Source of the DNA: CAJQGY01 sp964523375
Lineage (GTDB): Bacteria > Pseudomonadota > Gammaproteobacteria > Magnimaribacterales > D2472
DNA length: 11,035 nt
Assembly: GCA_964523375.1 (NCBI GenBank)
Contig: CAZFYG010000021.1
Location: 1-11,035, forward strand
Direction of reading: 5' to 3'
Made by a program: the position numbers and the translations under genes. Below, piece by piece: positions 5,555-11,035 of this stretch. Position 1 is the stretch's first letter; each line of letters starts with the position of its first letter. The notes beneath the pieces are model-generated. The model had not been told where the DNA came from, searched no databases, and saw nothing but the letters and a program-made list of their open reading frames with translations.

Positions 5555-7345
5555 CTAAGTCCTAACTCGCCCTTTCTTTCTTAATCTTATAGACTCCGGG
5601 GTAACCTCAACAAGCTCATCATCTTCTATAAATTCTAAAGCTTGTTCTAAAGTATGTTTTATATGTGGAACAAGGATAAGATTTTCATCAGTTCCAGCAG
5701 CTCTAATGTTTGTTAACTGTTTAGCTTTTGTTGGGTTTACAGGCAAGTCATTGTCCCTTGAATGAAGGCCAACTATCTGACCAATATAGACTTCGTTTCC
5801 GTGGCCCAAGAATAATTTTCCACGATTTTGTAAGTTAAATAAAGCATAGGCTAAAGTCTTTCCTGCCATCATGGAGTACATAACTCCATTTGTTCTTTTG
5901 GCAATATCACCAAGCTTTACTGGCCCGTAATGATCAAAAACACTAGTCATTATTCCGGTGCCGCTGGTAATGGTTAGAAAGTGTGATCTGAAACCTATAA
6001 TTCCTCTCGATGGAGCTATAAACTCGAGTTTAACTCTGCCTTTTCCATCAGATTCCATGCTCTGTAGTTCAGCTTTTCTTGGCCCAAGCTCTTCCATAAT
6101 AGCGCCTTGGTGAATCTCTTCTACATCAATAACGATTTGCTCATAAGGCTCATGAATTTCACCTTCAACTTCTTTTTGGACCACTTGAGGTTTAGATATA
6201 GCAAGTTCAAAGCCCTCTCTTCTCATTGTTTCAATTAGAACAGAAAGATGAAGCTCTCCTCTTCCTGAGACAATAAACTTATCAGGACTATTACCTTGAA
6301 CAACTTTTAGAGCAACATTTGATATAAGTTCTTTATCAAGCCTTTCTTTAATATTTCTTGATGTAACAAACTTACCTTCTCTTCCTGCAAAGGGAGAGTC
6401 ATTAACCTGAAAGGTCATGCTAACTGTTGGTTCATCTACTGATAGTGCTGGCAAGGCAACAACAGACGATGGGTCGCAAATAGTGTCTGATATATTAAGT
6501 TTATCAATTCCAGTAATACATACGATTGATCCTGCTTCTGCCTCAGACACCTCTATTCTATCCAAGCCCTCATACCCCATAACCTGAAGAACTTTGCCCT
6601 TCCTAGTTTCACCTTCTCTATTTATAACTATTACCTGATCATTAGGCTTTACTGATCCTTGCTTAATTCTCCCAATTCCAATAACGCCAACATAGCTATT
6701 GCTATCAAGTGCACTAATCTGTAATTGAAGAGGGCCGTCTTTATTTACTTGTGGTGATGGAACTTTATCCAAAATCATTTGCATTAAAGGTTTCATGTCC
6801 TCAGTCATGCTTTCTGGCTCATGGCCAGCAATACCCTCAATCGCAGATGCATACATTACAGGAAAATCTAACTGCTCATCAGTTCCGCCCAGCCTATCAA
6901 ATAAATCAAAAACTTGGTCAAGAACCCAATGAGGTCTTGCATCAGGTCTATCTACTTTATTTATAACGACTATCGGCTTAAGGCCTTTCTCAAATGCTTT
7001 TTGTGTAACAAATCTTGTTTGAGGCATGGGGCCATCAACAGCATCCACTAGTAGTAAAACCGAGTCTACCATCGAAAGAGCCCTTTCAACCTCTCCACCA
7101 AAGTCAGCATGACCAGGTGTATCGACAATGTTAATAAGATGGTCATGCCACTTTATAGATGTATTCTTCGCTGTAATAGTTATGCCTCTTTCTTTTTCCT
7201 GATCGTTTGAATCCATGATTCTTTCTGAATCCATATTTTTTCTATCAAGCGTGCCAGACTGTTGTAACAATTTATCTACAAGAGTTGTTTTGCCATGGTC
7301 CACGTGGGCAATAATTGCGATATTTCTTATTCTATTAATGTCCAT
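5555..7345 (-). CDS. typA: Ribosome-associated translational GTPase TypA/BipA
   Basis: All five GTPase motifs are intact: G1 AHVDHGKT (13-20), G2 GITIT (54-58), G3 DTPGH (75-79), G4 NKVD (129-132) and G5 SAIEG (167-171). EF-G-like domains follow, with GRGELHLSVL in domain III/V and the TypA-specific C-terminal domain containing GHGNEVYIGQ, ANIRAAGTDE-like and EQALEFIEDDELVEVTP blocks. The 596 residues compare with about 607 in E. coli BipA, the difference being mainly a shorter basic tail (it ends RLRKKGRVRT). TypA is a cytoplasmic GTPase that binds 70S ribosomes and helps 50S assembly and stress or cold adaptation. Sequence character is clearly gammaproteobacterial. No Shine-Dalgarno sequence precedes the ATG. 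A TATAAT lies about 26-31 bases upstream on its strand and is shared in mirror image with the divergent amidohydrolase gene. Confidence 0.98.
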   Translation of the reverse strand: MDINRIRNIAIIAHVDHGKTTLVDKLLQQSGTLDRKNMDSERIMDSNDQEKERGITITAKNTSIKWHDHLINIVDTPGHADFGGEVERALSMVDSVLLLVDAVDGPMPQTRFVTQKAFEKGLKPIVVINKVDRPDARPHWVLDQVFDLFDRLGGTDEQLDFPVMYASAIEGIAGHEPESMTEDMKPLMQMILDKVPSPQVNKDGPLQLQISALDSNSYVGVIGIGRIKQGSVKPNDQVIVINREGETRKGKVLQVMGYEGLDRIEVSEAEAGSIVCITGIDKLNISDTICDPSSVVALPALSVDEPTVSMTFQVNDSPFAGREGKFVTSRNIKERLDKELISNVALKVVQGNSPDKFIVSGRGELHLSVLIETMRREGFELAISKPQVVQKEVEGEIHEPYEQIVIDVEEIHQGAIMEELGPRKAELQSMESDGKGRVKLEFIAPSRGIIGFRSHFLTITSGTGIMTSVFDHYGPVKLGDIAKRTNGVMYSMMAGKTLAYALFNLQNRGKLFLGHGNEVYIGQIVGLHSRDNDLPVNPTKAKQLTNIRAAGTDENLILVPHIKHTLEQALEFIEDDELVEVTPESIRLRKKGRVRT

Positions 7346-7350
7346 GAAAT

Positions 7351-7379
7351 TTGTATGTTAAAAAAGGGGTGATTATAAT
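7351..7379 (+). promoter_or_regulatory. Sigma70-type promoter of the M20 amidohydrolase gene
   Basis: TTGTAT (7351-7356), a 17-base spacer and a perfect TATAAT (7374-7379) form a plausible promoter. Standard spacing puts +1 at 7386, which is exactly the A of the amidohydrolase ATG, so the transcript would be leaderless. The -35 element matches the consensus at only its first three bases. Confidence 0.55.
7372..7377 (-). promoter_or_regulatory. Mirror-image -10 element of typA
   Basis: GATTATAATC (7371-7380) is a perfect ten-base palindrome, so TATAAT can be read on both strands. On the minus strand it predicts a typA transcript starting near 7365 with a leader of about 20 bases. No convincing -35 hexamer is seen at the right distance on this strand. 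Confidence 0.4.
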
Positions 7380-7385
7380 CATAAA

Positions 7386-8666
7386 ATGAAAAAATTATCT
7401 GTTTTCTTTCTTCTTCTTCTATCATCTTTTGCGACCGCTGATCTAAAGCAGGAACTTGATGAGCAGCTCGACCCGCTTATGAGCAAGGTTATTGCATGGA
7501 GGCACAATCTGCACCAAAACCCTGAATTAAGTAATAGGGAGTACAAAACATCAAAAAAAGTTGCCACTCATCTAAGATCATTGGGCATCAAAGTAGAAAC
7601 AAAGATTGCTTATACAGGTGTTGTTGGCTTAATTGAGGGCGGTCTTCCGGGCCCTACAATTGCACTGAGAGCTGATATGGATGCACTTCCAGTAGAGGAA
7701 AAAACTGGATTACCATTTGCTTCAAAAGAAAGAGCAACGTATCTTGGCCAAAGTGTTGGCGTTATGCATGCATGTGGTCATGATGCGCATGTTGCTATTT
7801 TGATGGGTGTCGCTGAATTTTTAGCGAAAAATAAAGCAGACATAAAAGGCAATATCATGCTTATTTTTCAACCTGCTGAAGAGGGACCTCCTGAGGGTGA
7901 AAATGGAGGAGCAAAAATGATGCTTGAAGAAGGTATTTTCGAAAGATATAACCCTGAGGTAATCTTTGGTCTTCATGTTGGAAATGGGCCTCATGGCTAT
8001 GTTGGTCTCACTCCAGGGCCAGCAATGGCAGCGGCTTCAGCATACAGAATTAAAATTAAAGGCGTTCAAGCACATGGCTCTAGACCCTGGGATTCAATTG
8101 ATCCAATTATGGCCACCTCTCAGCTAATTGAGGGATTGAATACAATTGTTAGCAGAAGAATAAATATTATTAATAACCCAGCAGTGGTATCTGTTGGAAT
8201 TGTAAAAGCAGGGACAAGAAATAATATTATTCCAGAAGACTCAGAGATAATGGGTACTATTAGAACCTTTGATCCTAAATTGCGAGCCCAAGTCTACGAT
8301 GAAATTAGACAAATTGCTGCAGGGGTTGCTGTAGGAACTGGAGCTGAAATCGATGTGGAATTTGATGTGGGTGGTTTTTATCCTGTTACATTCAACAATG
8401 AGGATTTAGTAGAAAGATTCTCTCCAACTTTGCGAGAAGCAACAGACAATAAGTTTTATATCAACAACTCTCCATCAACTGGAGCAGAAGACTTTTCATT
8501 CTTTTCCCAAGAGATTCCTGGAATGTATTTTTGGCTTGGTGTAAATGCTCCAGGGGTCATGGAAGCTGCAGGCAATCATTCTCCATATTTTGTAGTAGAC
8601 GATGGAGCTTTAGATGAAGGGCTAAAATCTTTAGTATATCTTGTGCTAGATTACCCAAATAAATAG
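7386..8666 (+). CDS. Secreted M20D family amidohydrolase/aminoacylase
   Basis: The 426-residue protein begins with a signal peptide (MKKLSVFFLLLLSSFATA, cut predicted after Ala18 at an ATA site), so it should act in the periplasm. The mature part is a full-length M20D metallohydrolase. RHNLHQNPELS (39-49) opens the catalytic domain. RADMDALP (95-102), HACGHDAH (128-135), PAEEGPPEG (163-171) and GLHVG (195-199) contain the metal-site and catalytic residues, including Cys130, His132, Glu165/166 and His197. The dimerisation domain starts near 217 and includes QAHGSRP (228-234). GAEDFS (366-371) and the final metal-ligand His398 close the enzyme. Relatives hydrolyse N-acyl amino acids, hippurate or IAA-conjugates, and the substrate here is unknown. 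The signal peptide fixes the start, although no Shine-Dalgarno sequence is in range and the predicted transcript begins at the ATG. It is divergent from typA. Confidence 0.94.
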   Translation: MKKLSVFFLLLLSSFATADLKQELDEQLDPLMSKVIAWRHNLHQNPELSNREYKTSKKVATHLRSLGIKVETKIAYTGVVGLIEGGLPGPTIALRADMDALPVEEKTGLPFASKERATYLGQSVGVMHACGHDAHVAILMGVAEFLAKNKADIKGNIMLIFQPAEEGPPEGENGGAKMMLEEGIFERYNPEVIFGLHVGNGPHGYVGLTPGPAMAAASAYRIKIKGVQAHGSRPWDSIDPIMATSQLIEGLNTIVSRRINIINNPAVVSVGIVKAGTRNNIIPEDSEIMGTIRTFDPKLRAQVYDEIRQIAAGVAVGTGAEIDVEFDVGGFYPVTFNNEDLVERFSPTLREATDNKFYINNSPSTGAEDFSFFSQEIPGMYFWLGVNAPGVMEAAGNHSPYFVVDDGALDEGLKSLVYLVLDYPNK

Positions 8667-8699
8667 TCAAACAATATACAATTAACAAAAAAATCCATA

Positions 8700-8704
8700 A
8701 GGAG
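8700..8704 (+). promoter_or_regulatory. Strong ribosome binding site (AGGAG) selecting a TTG start
   Basis: AGGAG ends seven bases before the TTG at 8712. This is the best Shine-Dalgarno sequence in the window and supports TTG initiation of the nitronate monooxygenase family gene. Confidence 0.75.
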
Positions 8705-8711
8705 AACTATT

Positions 8712-9683
8712 TTGCCAATTCCAAGTCATATTAAAGACAATTTATCCATGCCTGTTATAGGCTCACCTTTATTCTTAGTTTCTGGCCCTGAACTTGTGAT
8801 TGCACAGTGTAAAGCTGGAATTATAGGATCTTTTCCAGCATTAAATGCAAGACCTCAGCATGTTTTAGAGGAATGGATAATAAGAATCAAAACAGAGCTT
8901 GCTGAATATCAAAAACAAAATCCAGATGCCAAAGTTGCACCATTTGCTGTCAATCAGATCTGCCATGGCTCTAATGACCGATTGATGGAAGACATGGCCA
9001 CTTGCGTAAAACAAGAAGTGCCTATTATCATCACTTCACTCAGACCTCCAGCAGAGCTAGTAGAAGCAGCACACAGTTACGGCGGACTTGTATATCACGA
9101 TGTTATAAATGTAAGACATGCAAAAAAAGCAGCAGAGCAAGGAGTTGATGGACTAATACTGGTTTGTGCAGGAGCGGGCGGCCATGCCGGAGCCTTGTCT
9201 CCATTTGCCTTGTTAAGAGAGGTAAAGCAGTGGTTTGATGGAACTATTATTCTTTCAGGTTCAATTGGAGATGGTTATTCGGTTGCCTCATCTATAGCCT
9301 TGGGAGCTGACTTTGCGTATATGGGAACAAGGTTTATAGCAACTAAAGAAGCAAATGCTGATCCTGAGTATAAAAAAATGTTAGAAGAGAGTGCGGCAGA
9401 TGACATCGTCTATTCTTCTTTATTTACAGGAGTAAGTGGTAATTATCTAAAGCCATCCATAAAAAATGCCGGTATGGATCCTGATAATCTTCCTGATGCT
9501 GATAAGTCATCCATGAATTTTGGGTCTGGGGGAAATACTAAATCCAAGGCTTGGAAAGATATCTGGGGCTCTGGCCAAGGTATAGGCTTGATTGAAGATT
9601 CGCCATCTGTAGGCGAGTTGGTAGGAAGAATCAAAGTGGAATTTGATTCAGCTGTTGAAGAGCTGTCTCAAAAAGCAAAATAA
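8712..9683 (+). CDS. Nitronate monooxygenase family (2-nitropropane dioxygenase-like) flavoprotein
   Basis: This 323-residue protein is a TIM-barrel FMN-binding protein of the NMO/NPD family. The N-terminal PVIGSPLFLVSGPEL (14-28) matches the first strand. GAGGHAG (154-160) is the FMN phosphate-binding loop, SGSIGDG (182-188) and GADFAYMGTRFIAT (198-211) follow as expected, and the C-terminal WGSGQGIGLIED segment is also typical. In characterised class I enzymes the catalytic His sits in a VSFHFG-like strand. Here the matching strand reads IIITSLRPP (105-113) with no His, so nitronate oxidation is not assured. An acyl-CoA- or alkyl-substrate flavin oxidoreductase is a possible alternative. 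The gene starts at TTG, chosen for the AGGAG seven bases upstream. It lies 45 bases after the amidohydrolase on the same strand and may be cotranscribed. Confidence 0.87.
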   Translation: MPIPSHIKDNLSMPVIGSPLFLVSGPELVIAQCKAGIIGSFPALNARPQHVLEEWIIRIKTELAEYQKQNPDAKVAPFAVNQICHGSNDRLMEDMATCVKQEVPIIITSLRPPAELVEAAHSYGGLVYHDVINVRHAKKAAEQGVDGLILVCAGAGGHAGALSPFALLREVKQWFDGTIILSGSIGDGYSVASSIALGADFAYMGTRFIATKEANADPEYKKMLEESAADDIVYSSLFTGVSGNYLKPSIKNAGMDPDNLPDADKSSMNFGSGGNTKSKAWKDIWGSGQGIGLIEDSPSVGELVGRIKVEFDSAVEELSQKAK

Positions 9684-9698
9684 TTTGATGGCATATTT

Positions 9699-9875
9699 AT
9701 GTTAGAAGCAATAATTTTTTTATCTATTGGAGCAGCATCGGGCATAGCTATAGTCACCCTCCTTAATAATTCAAGAAAGGGAAGAGAGGGAGCAAAAGGC
9801 ATTACTAAAGAATATACATCTAAGTCCGGCGTCAAAAGAACTGCAAAAAAGGATAGGTCCGATCATATTGTTTAA
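9699..9875 (+). CDS. Small single-helix membrane protein, 58 residues
   Basis: An open frame of 58 codons fills most of the 200-base space between two larger genes on the same strand. The product starts MLEAIIFLSIGAASGIAIVTLL, a single membrane helix (about 3-22) with small-residue GAASG packing. A strongly basic, glycine- and lysine-rich tail (SRKGREGAKG, VKRTAKKDR) follows and would be placed in the cytoplasm by the positive-inside rule. No family is recognised. No clear Shine-Dalgarno sequence is seen. An ATG at 9688 is in another frame and stops at once. The stop is only eight bases before the next gene's ATG, which supports a real operon member. Its short length means common length cut-offs would skip it. 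It is hypothetical, supported by helix character, position and codon choice. Confidence 0.6.
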   Translation: MLEAIIFLSIGAASGIAIVTLLNNSRKGREGAKGITKEYTSKSGVKRTAKKDRSDHIV

Positions 9876-9883
9876 GATATTTG

Positions 9884-10756
9884 ATGACTAGAGTTGGTTT
9901 CATAGGGCTGGGCGTTATGGGGTCTCCCATGAGCTCACATCTTTCCAAAAAAGGCTTCAATACTTTTGTTTATAACAGAACCCAAGATATATCAAAGAAG
10001 TGGGCAGATTCAAATAAAGGCGAAGTAAAAACATCACCTCAAGACTTGGCCAAGTCAGTTAATTTTTTAATCATGTGTGTTGGAAATGACGATGATGTTA
10101 GAGAAATACTGTTTAGCGAAGACGGGGCATATCTATCCCTAAGGCCAGGAACCATAGTAATAGACCACACAACAACTTCAGCAAAATTAGCCAAAGAATT
10201 AAGCGCAAGGTTAAAAAATAAAAATTGTTATTATCTTGATGCGCCTGTTTCAGGCGGTCAATTGGGAGCAGAAGAAGGCAACTTAACAATTATGGTTGGA
10301 GGGGAAAAAGAAGCTTATGAAAAAAGCTGCAATGTTTTAGCTGCTTATTCAAAATATTCAAAATATATGGGTGAAAGCGGGTCCGGGCAGTTAACTAAAA
10401 TGGTTAATCAAATTGCAATAGCGGGTCTTCTTCAGGGCTTGTCTGAGGCCGTAAATTTTTCTGAGAAATCAGGGTTAAACTCTGAGGATGTTTTCAATGT
10501 TATCTCTAAAGGGGCAGCTCAAAGCTGGCAAATGGACAATAGATGGCAGACTATGCTTAAGGACGAGTTTGATTTTGGGTTTGCAGTCGACTGGATGCGA
10601 AAAGATCTTGATATAGTTTCTGATGAGGCTATCAGTATAGGGGCCAACATTCACGTAACAGAGCTTGTGAATAATTTTTATAAACAAATACAAGAAGATG
10701 GTGGCGGCAGGTTAGACACATCTAGCCTAGCTAGGAGAATTAAAAAACTACCCTAA
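9884..10756 (+). CDS. NAD(P)-dependent beta-hydroxyacid dehydrogenase (3-hydroxyisobutyrate dehydrogenase family)
   Basis: This 290-residue protein has the complete family layout. The dinucleotide-binding loop VGFIGLGVMG (4-13) leads to VYNRT (29-33), the substrate-binding DAPVSGG (119-125), and GSGQLTKMVNQ (166-176) with catalytic Lys172. The C-terminal all-helical domain contains FGFAVDWMRKDL and GGGRLDTSSLARR near the end. Members oxidise or reduce beta-hydroxyacids such as 3-hydroxyisobutyrate, tartronate semialdehyde or sulfolactaldehyde in the cytosol, and the substrate cannot be told from sequence. Arg32 after the second strand suggests NADP(H) use, but weakly. The ATG at 9884 is chosen. 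A TTG at 9881 directly before it would add one residue and has no better ribosome binding site. The gene lies eight bases after the small membrane protein gene and converges, with a nine-base overlap, on the minus-strand membrane protein. Confidence 0.94.
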   Translation: MTRVGFIGLGVMGSPMSSHLSKKGFNTFVYNRTQDISKKWADSNKGEVKTSPQDLAKSVNFLIMCVGNDDDVREILFSEDGAYLSLRPGTIVIDHTTTSAKLAKELSARLKNKNCYYLDAPVSGGQLGAEEGNLTIMVGGEKEAYEKSCNVLAAYSKYSKYMGESGSGQLTKMVNQIAIAGLLQGLSEAVNFSEKSGLNSEDVFNVISKGAAQSWQMDNRWQTMLKDEFDFGFAVDWMRKDLDIVSDEAISIGANIHVTELVNNFYKQIQEDGGGRLDTSSLARRIKKLP

Positions 10757-11035
10757 AATCAGTGCCAACATTGCAAAGATTAGCAATGTTGAAACCACAG
10801 AAGTTTCCATCATATTTTCATCAAGACTAGCTGTTTCATCAAACATTTCATAATAGCTATTTGGATTACCAACGAGCCATGCAATTCCAATTAGGTGCAT
10901 TAGCATCAGAACAGCAATAGCCCACTTGAATGGTTCGCTGGTAAATACAATAAATGATGTCAGTATGAGAAAAATAATTTCTATAGATAAAAGTATGTTT
11001 ATGTTTTTTCTTTTATATAGATATCTAAGCAGGCT
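10748..11035 (-). CDS. Multi-pass membrane protein, C-terminal fragment
   Basis: On the minus strand the frame ending at the TAG at 10748-10750 is open for 95 codons to the window edge, so the start lies beyond 11035. The fragment has three hydrophobic helices, at about residues 12-31 (ILLSIEIIFLILTSFIVF), 37-56 (FKWAIAVLMLMHLIGIAWLV) and 78-94. The first helix is preceded by a basic cluster (RYLYKRK). An acidic loop (FDETASLDENMME) separates the last two. No family is recognised. The open frame, helix pattern and convergent arrangement with the dehydrogenase support a real gene. The nine-base overlap with the dehydrogenase stop fits the compact style of this region. Confidence 0.68.
   Translation of the reverse strand, partial: SLLRYLYKRKNINILLSIEIIFLILTSFIVFTSEPFKWAIAVLMLMHLIGIAWLVGNPNSYYEMFDETASLDENMMETSVVSTLLIFAMLALILG
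10766..10791. other. Nine-base-pair inverted repeat at a convergent gene junction
   Basis: CAACATTGC (10766-10774) and GCAATGTTG (10783-10791) form a perfect nine-pair stem with an eight-base loop, starting ten bases after the dehydrogenase stop. It lacks a U-tract on either strand and lies inside the coding end of the minus-strand gene. It could act as a 3'-end stabilising hairpin for the plus-strand transcript, but a stem of this size is roughly expected by chance in 11 kb. Confidence 0.22.

Noticed and set aside
5546..5559. Tandem ATCTAAG duplication at the typA stop
   Set aside because: Only two seven-base copies in AT-rich sequence, next to a normal stop codon, with no further structure.
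6751..6966. 71-codon plus-strand frame inside typA
   Set aside because: It lies opposite a highly conserved GTPase domain and has no independent support.
8667..8711. TACAAT (8677-8682) as a separate promoter for the nitronate monooxygenase family gene
   Set aside because: No suitable -35 hexamer is found upstream, so readthrough from the amidohydrolase is at least as likely.
9443..9634. Minus-strand 63-codon frame inside the nitronate monooxygenase family gene
   Set aside because: It is the shadow of a conserved C-terminal segment, with no ribosome binding site and no family resemblance.
10346..10366. Tandem TATTCAAAA repeat in the dehydrogenase gene
   Set aside because: Two nine-base copies encode YSKYSKY. 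The spacing between flanking family motifs is normal, so this is not an insertion or a regulatory repeat.

Overview
The window is gene-dense, AT-rich bacterial chromosome. It has short or overlapping junctions, no tRNA, rRNA, insertion sequence, CRISPR array or phage gene, and no gene-free stretch longer than about 200 bases. The TypA protein is of gammaproteobacterial type along its whole length. Together with the low GC, tight packing and gene mix (crotonase, M20 amidohydrolase, nitronate monooxygenase family, 3-hydroxyisobutyrate dehydrogenase family, DUF885), this suggests a streamlined marine gammaproteobacterium, possibly SAR86-like. The clade is an inference from gene style, not a database result. 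One run of exactly 100 Ns (1790-1889) marks an assembly gap, so this is scaffolded draft or metagenome sequence.

Layout. (1) 1-962, plus strand: the end of a TIGR02206/YwaF-like membrane protein, overlapping by one base (TAATG) a PlsC-type acyltransferase. (2) 959-2482, minus strand: a membrane-anchored DUF885 putative metallohydrolase, broken by the N gap. (3) 2483-2667: a 185-bp divergent region with an 18-bp perfect palindrome and short direct repeats. (4) 2668-3869, plus strand: a PRK06213-like crotonase and a COG3818-like GNAT acetyltransferase, again joined by TAATG. (5) 3943-4788, plus strand: a divergent Bax-inhibitor-1-like membrane protein with a large insert after its first helix. 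(6) 4803-7345, minus strand: a probable outer-membrane beta-barrel protein downstream of typA. (7) 7386-9683, plus strand: a secreted M20D amidohydrolase whose ATG falls on its predicted transcription start, then a nitronate monooxygenase family protein with a TTG start. (8) 9699-10756, plus strand: a 58-residue single-helix protein, then an NAD(P)-dependent beta-hydroxyacid dehydrogenase. (9) 10748-11035, minus strand: the C-terminal end of a multi-pass membrane protein that runs off the window.

Most genes are ordinary housekeeping or catabolic families, and no dedicated defence, secretion or mobile system is visible. The crotonase, the nitronate monooxygenase-like protein and the dehydrogenase are all of kinds that work on acyl-CoA or small organic-acid metabolism, but nothing here proves a shared pathway. 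The points most worth a second look are the BI-1-like protein with its insert, the symmetric -10 element between typA and the amidohydrolase with its apparent leaderless start, the crotonase and nitronate monooxygenase homologues lacking canonical catalytic residues, and the small membrane protein that length cut-offs would miss.
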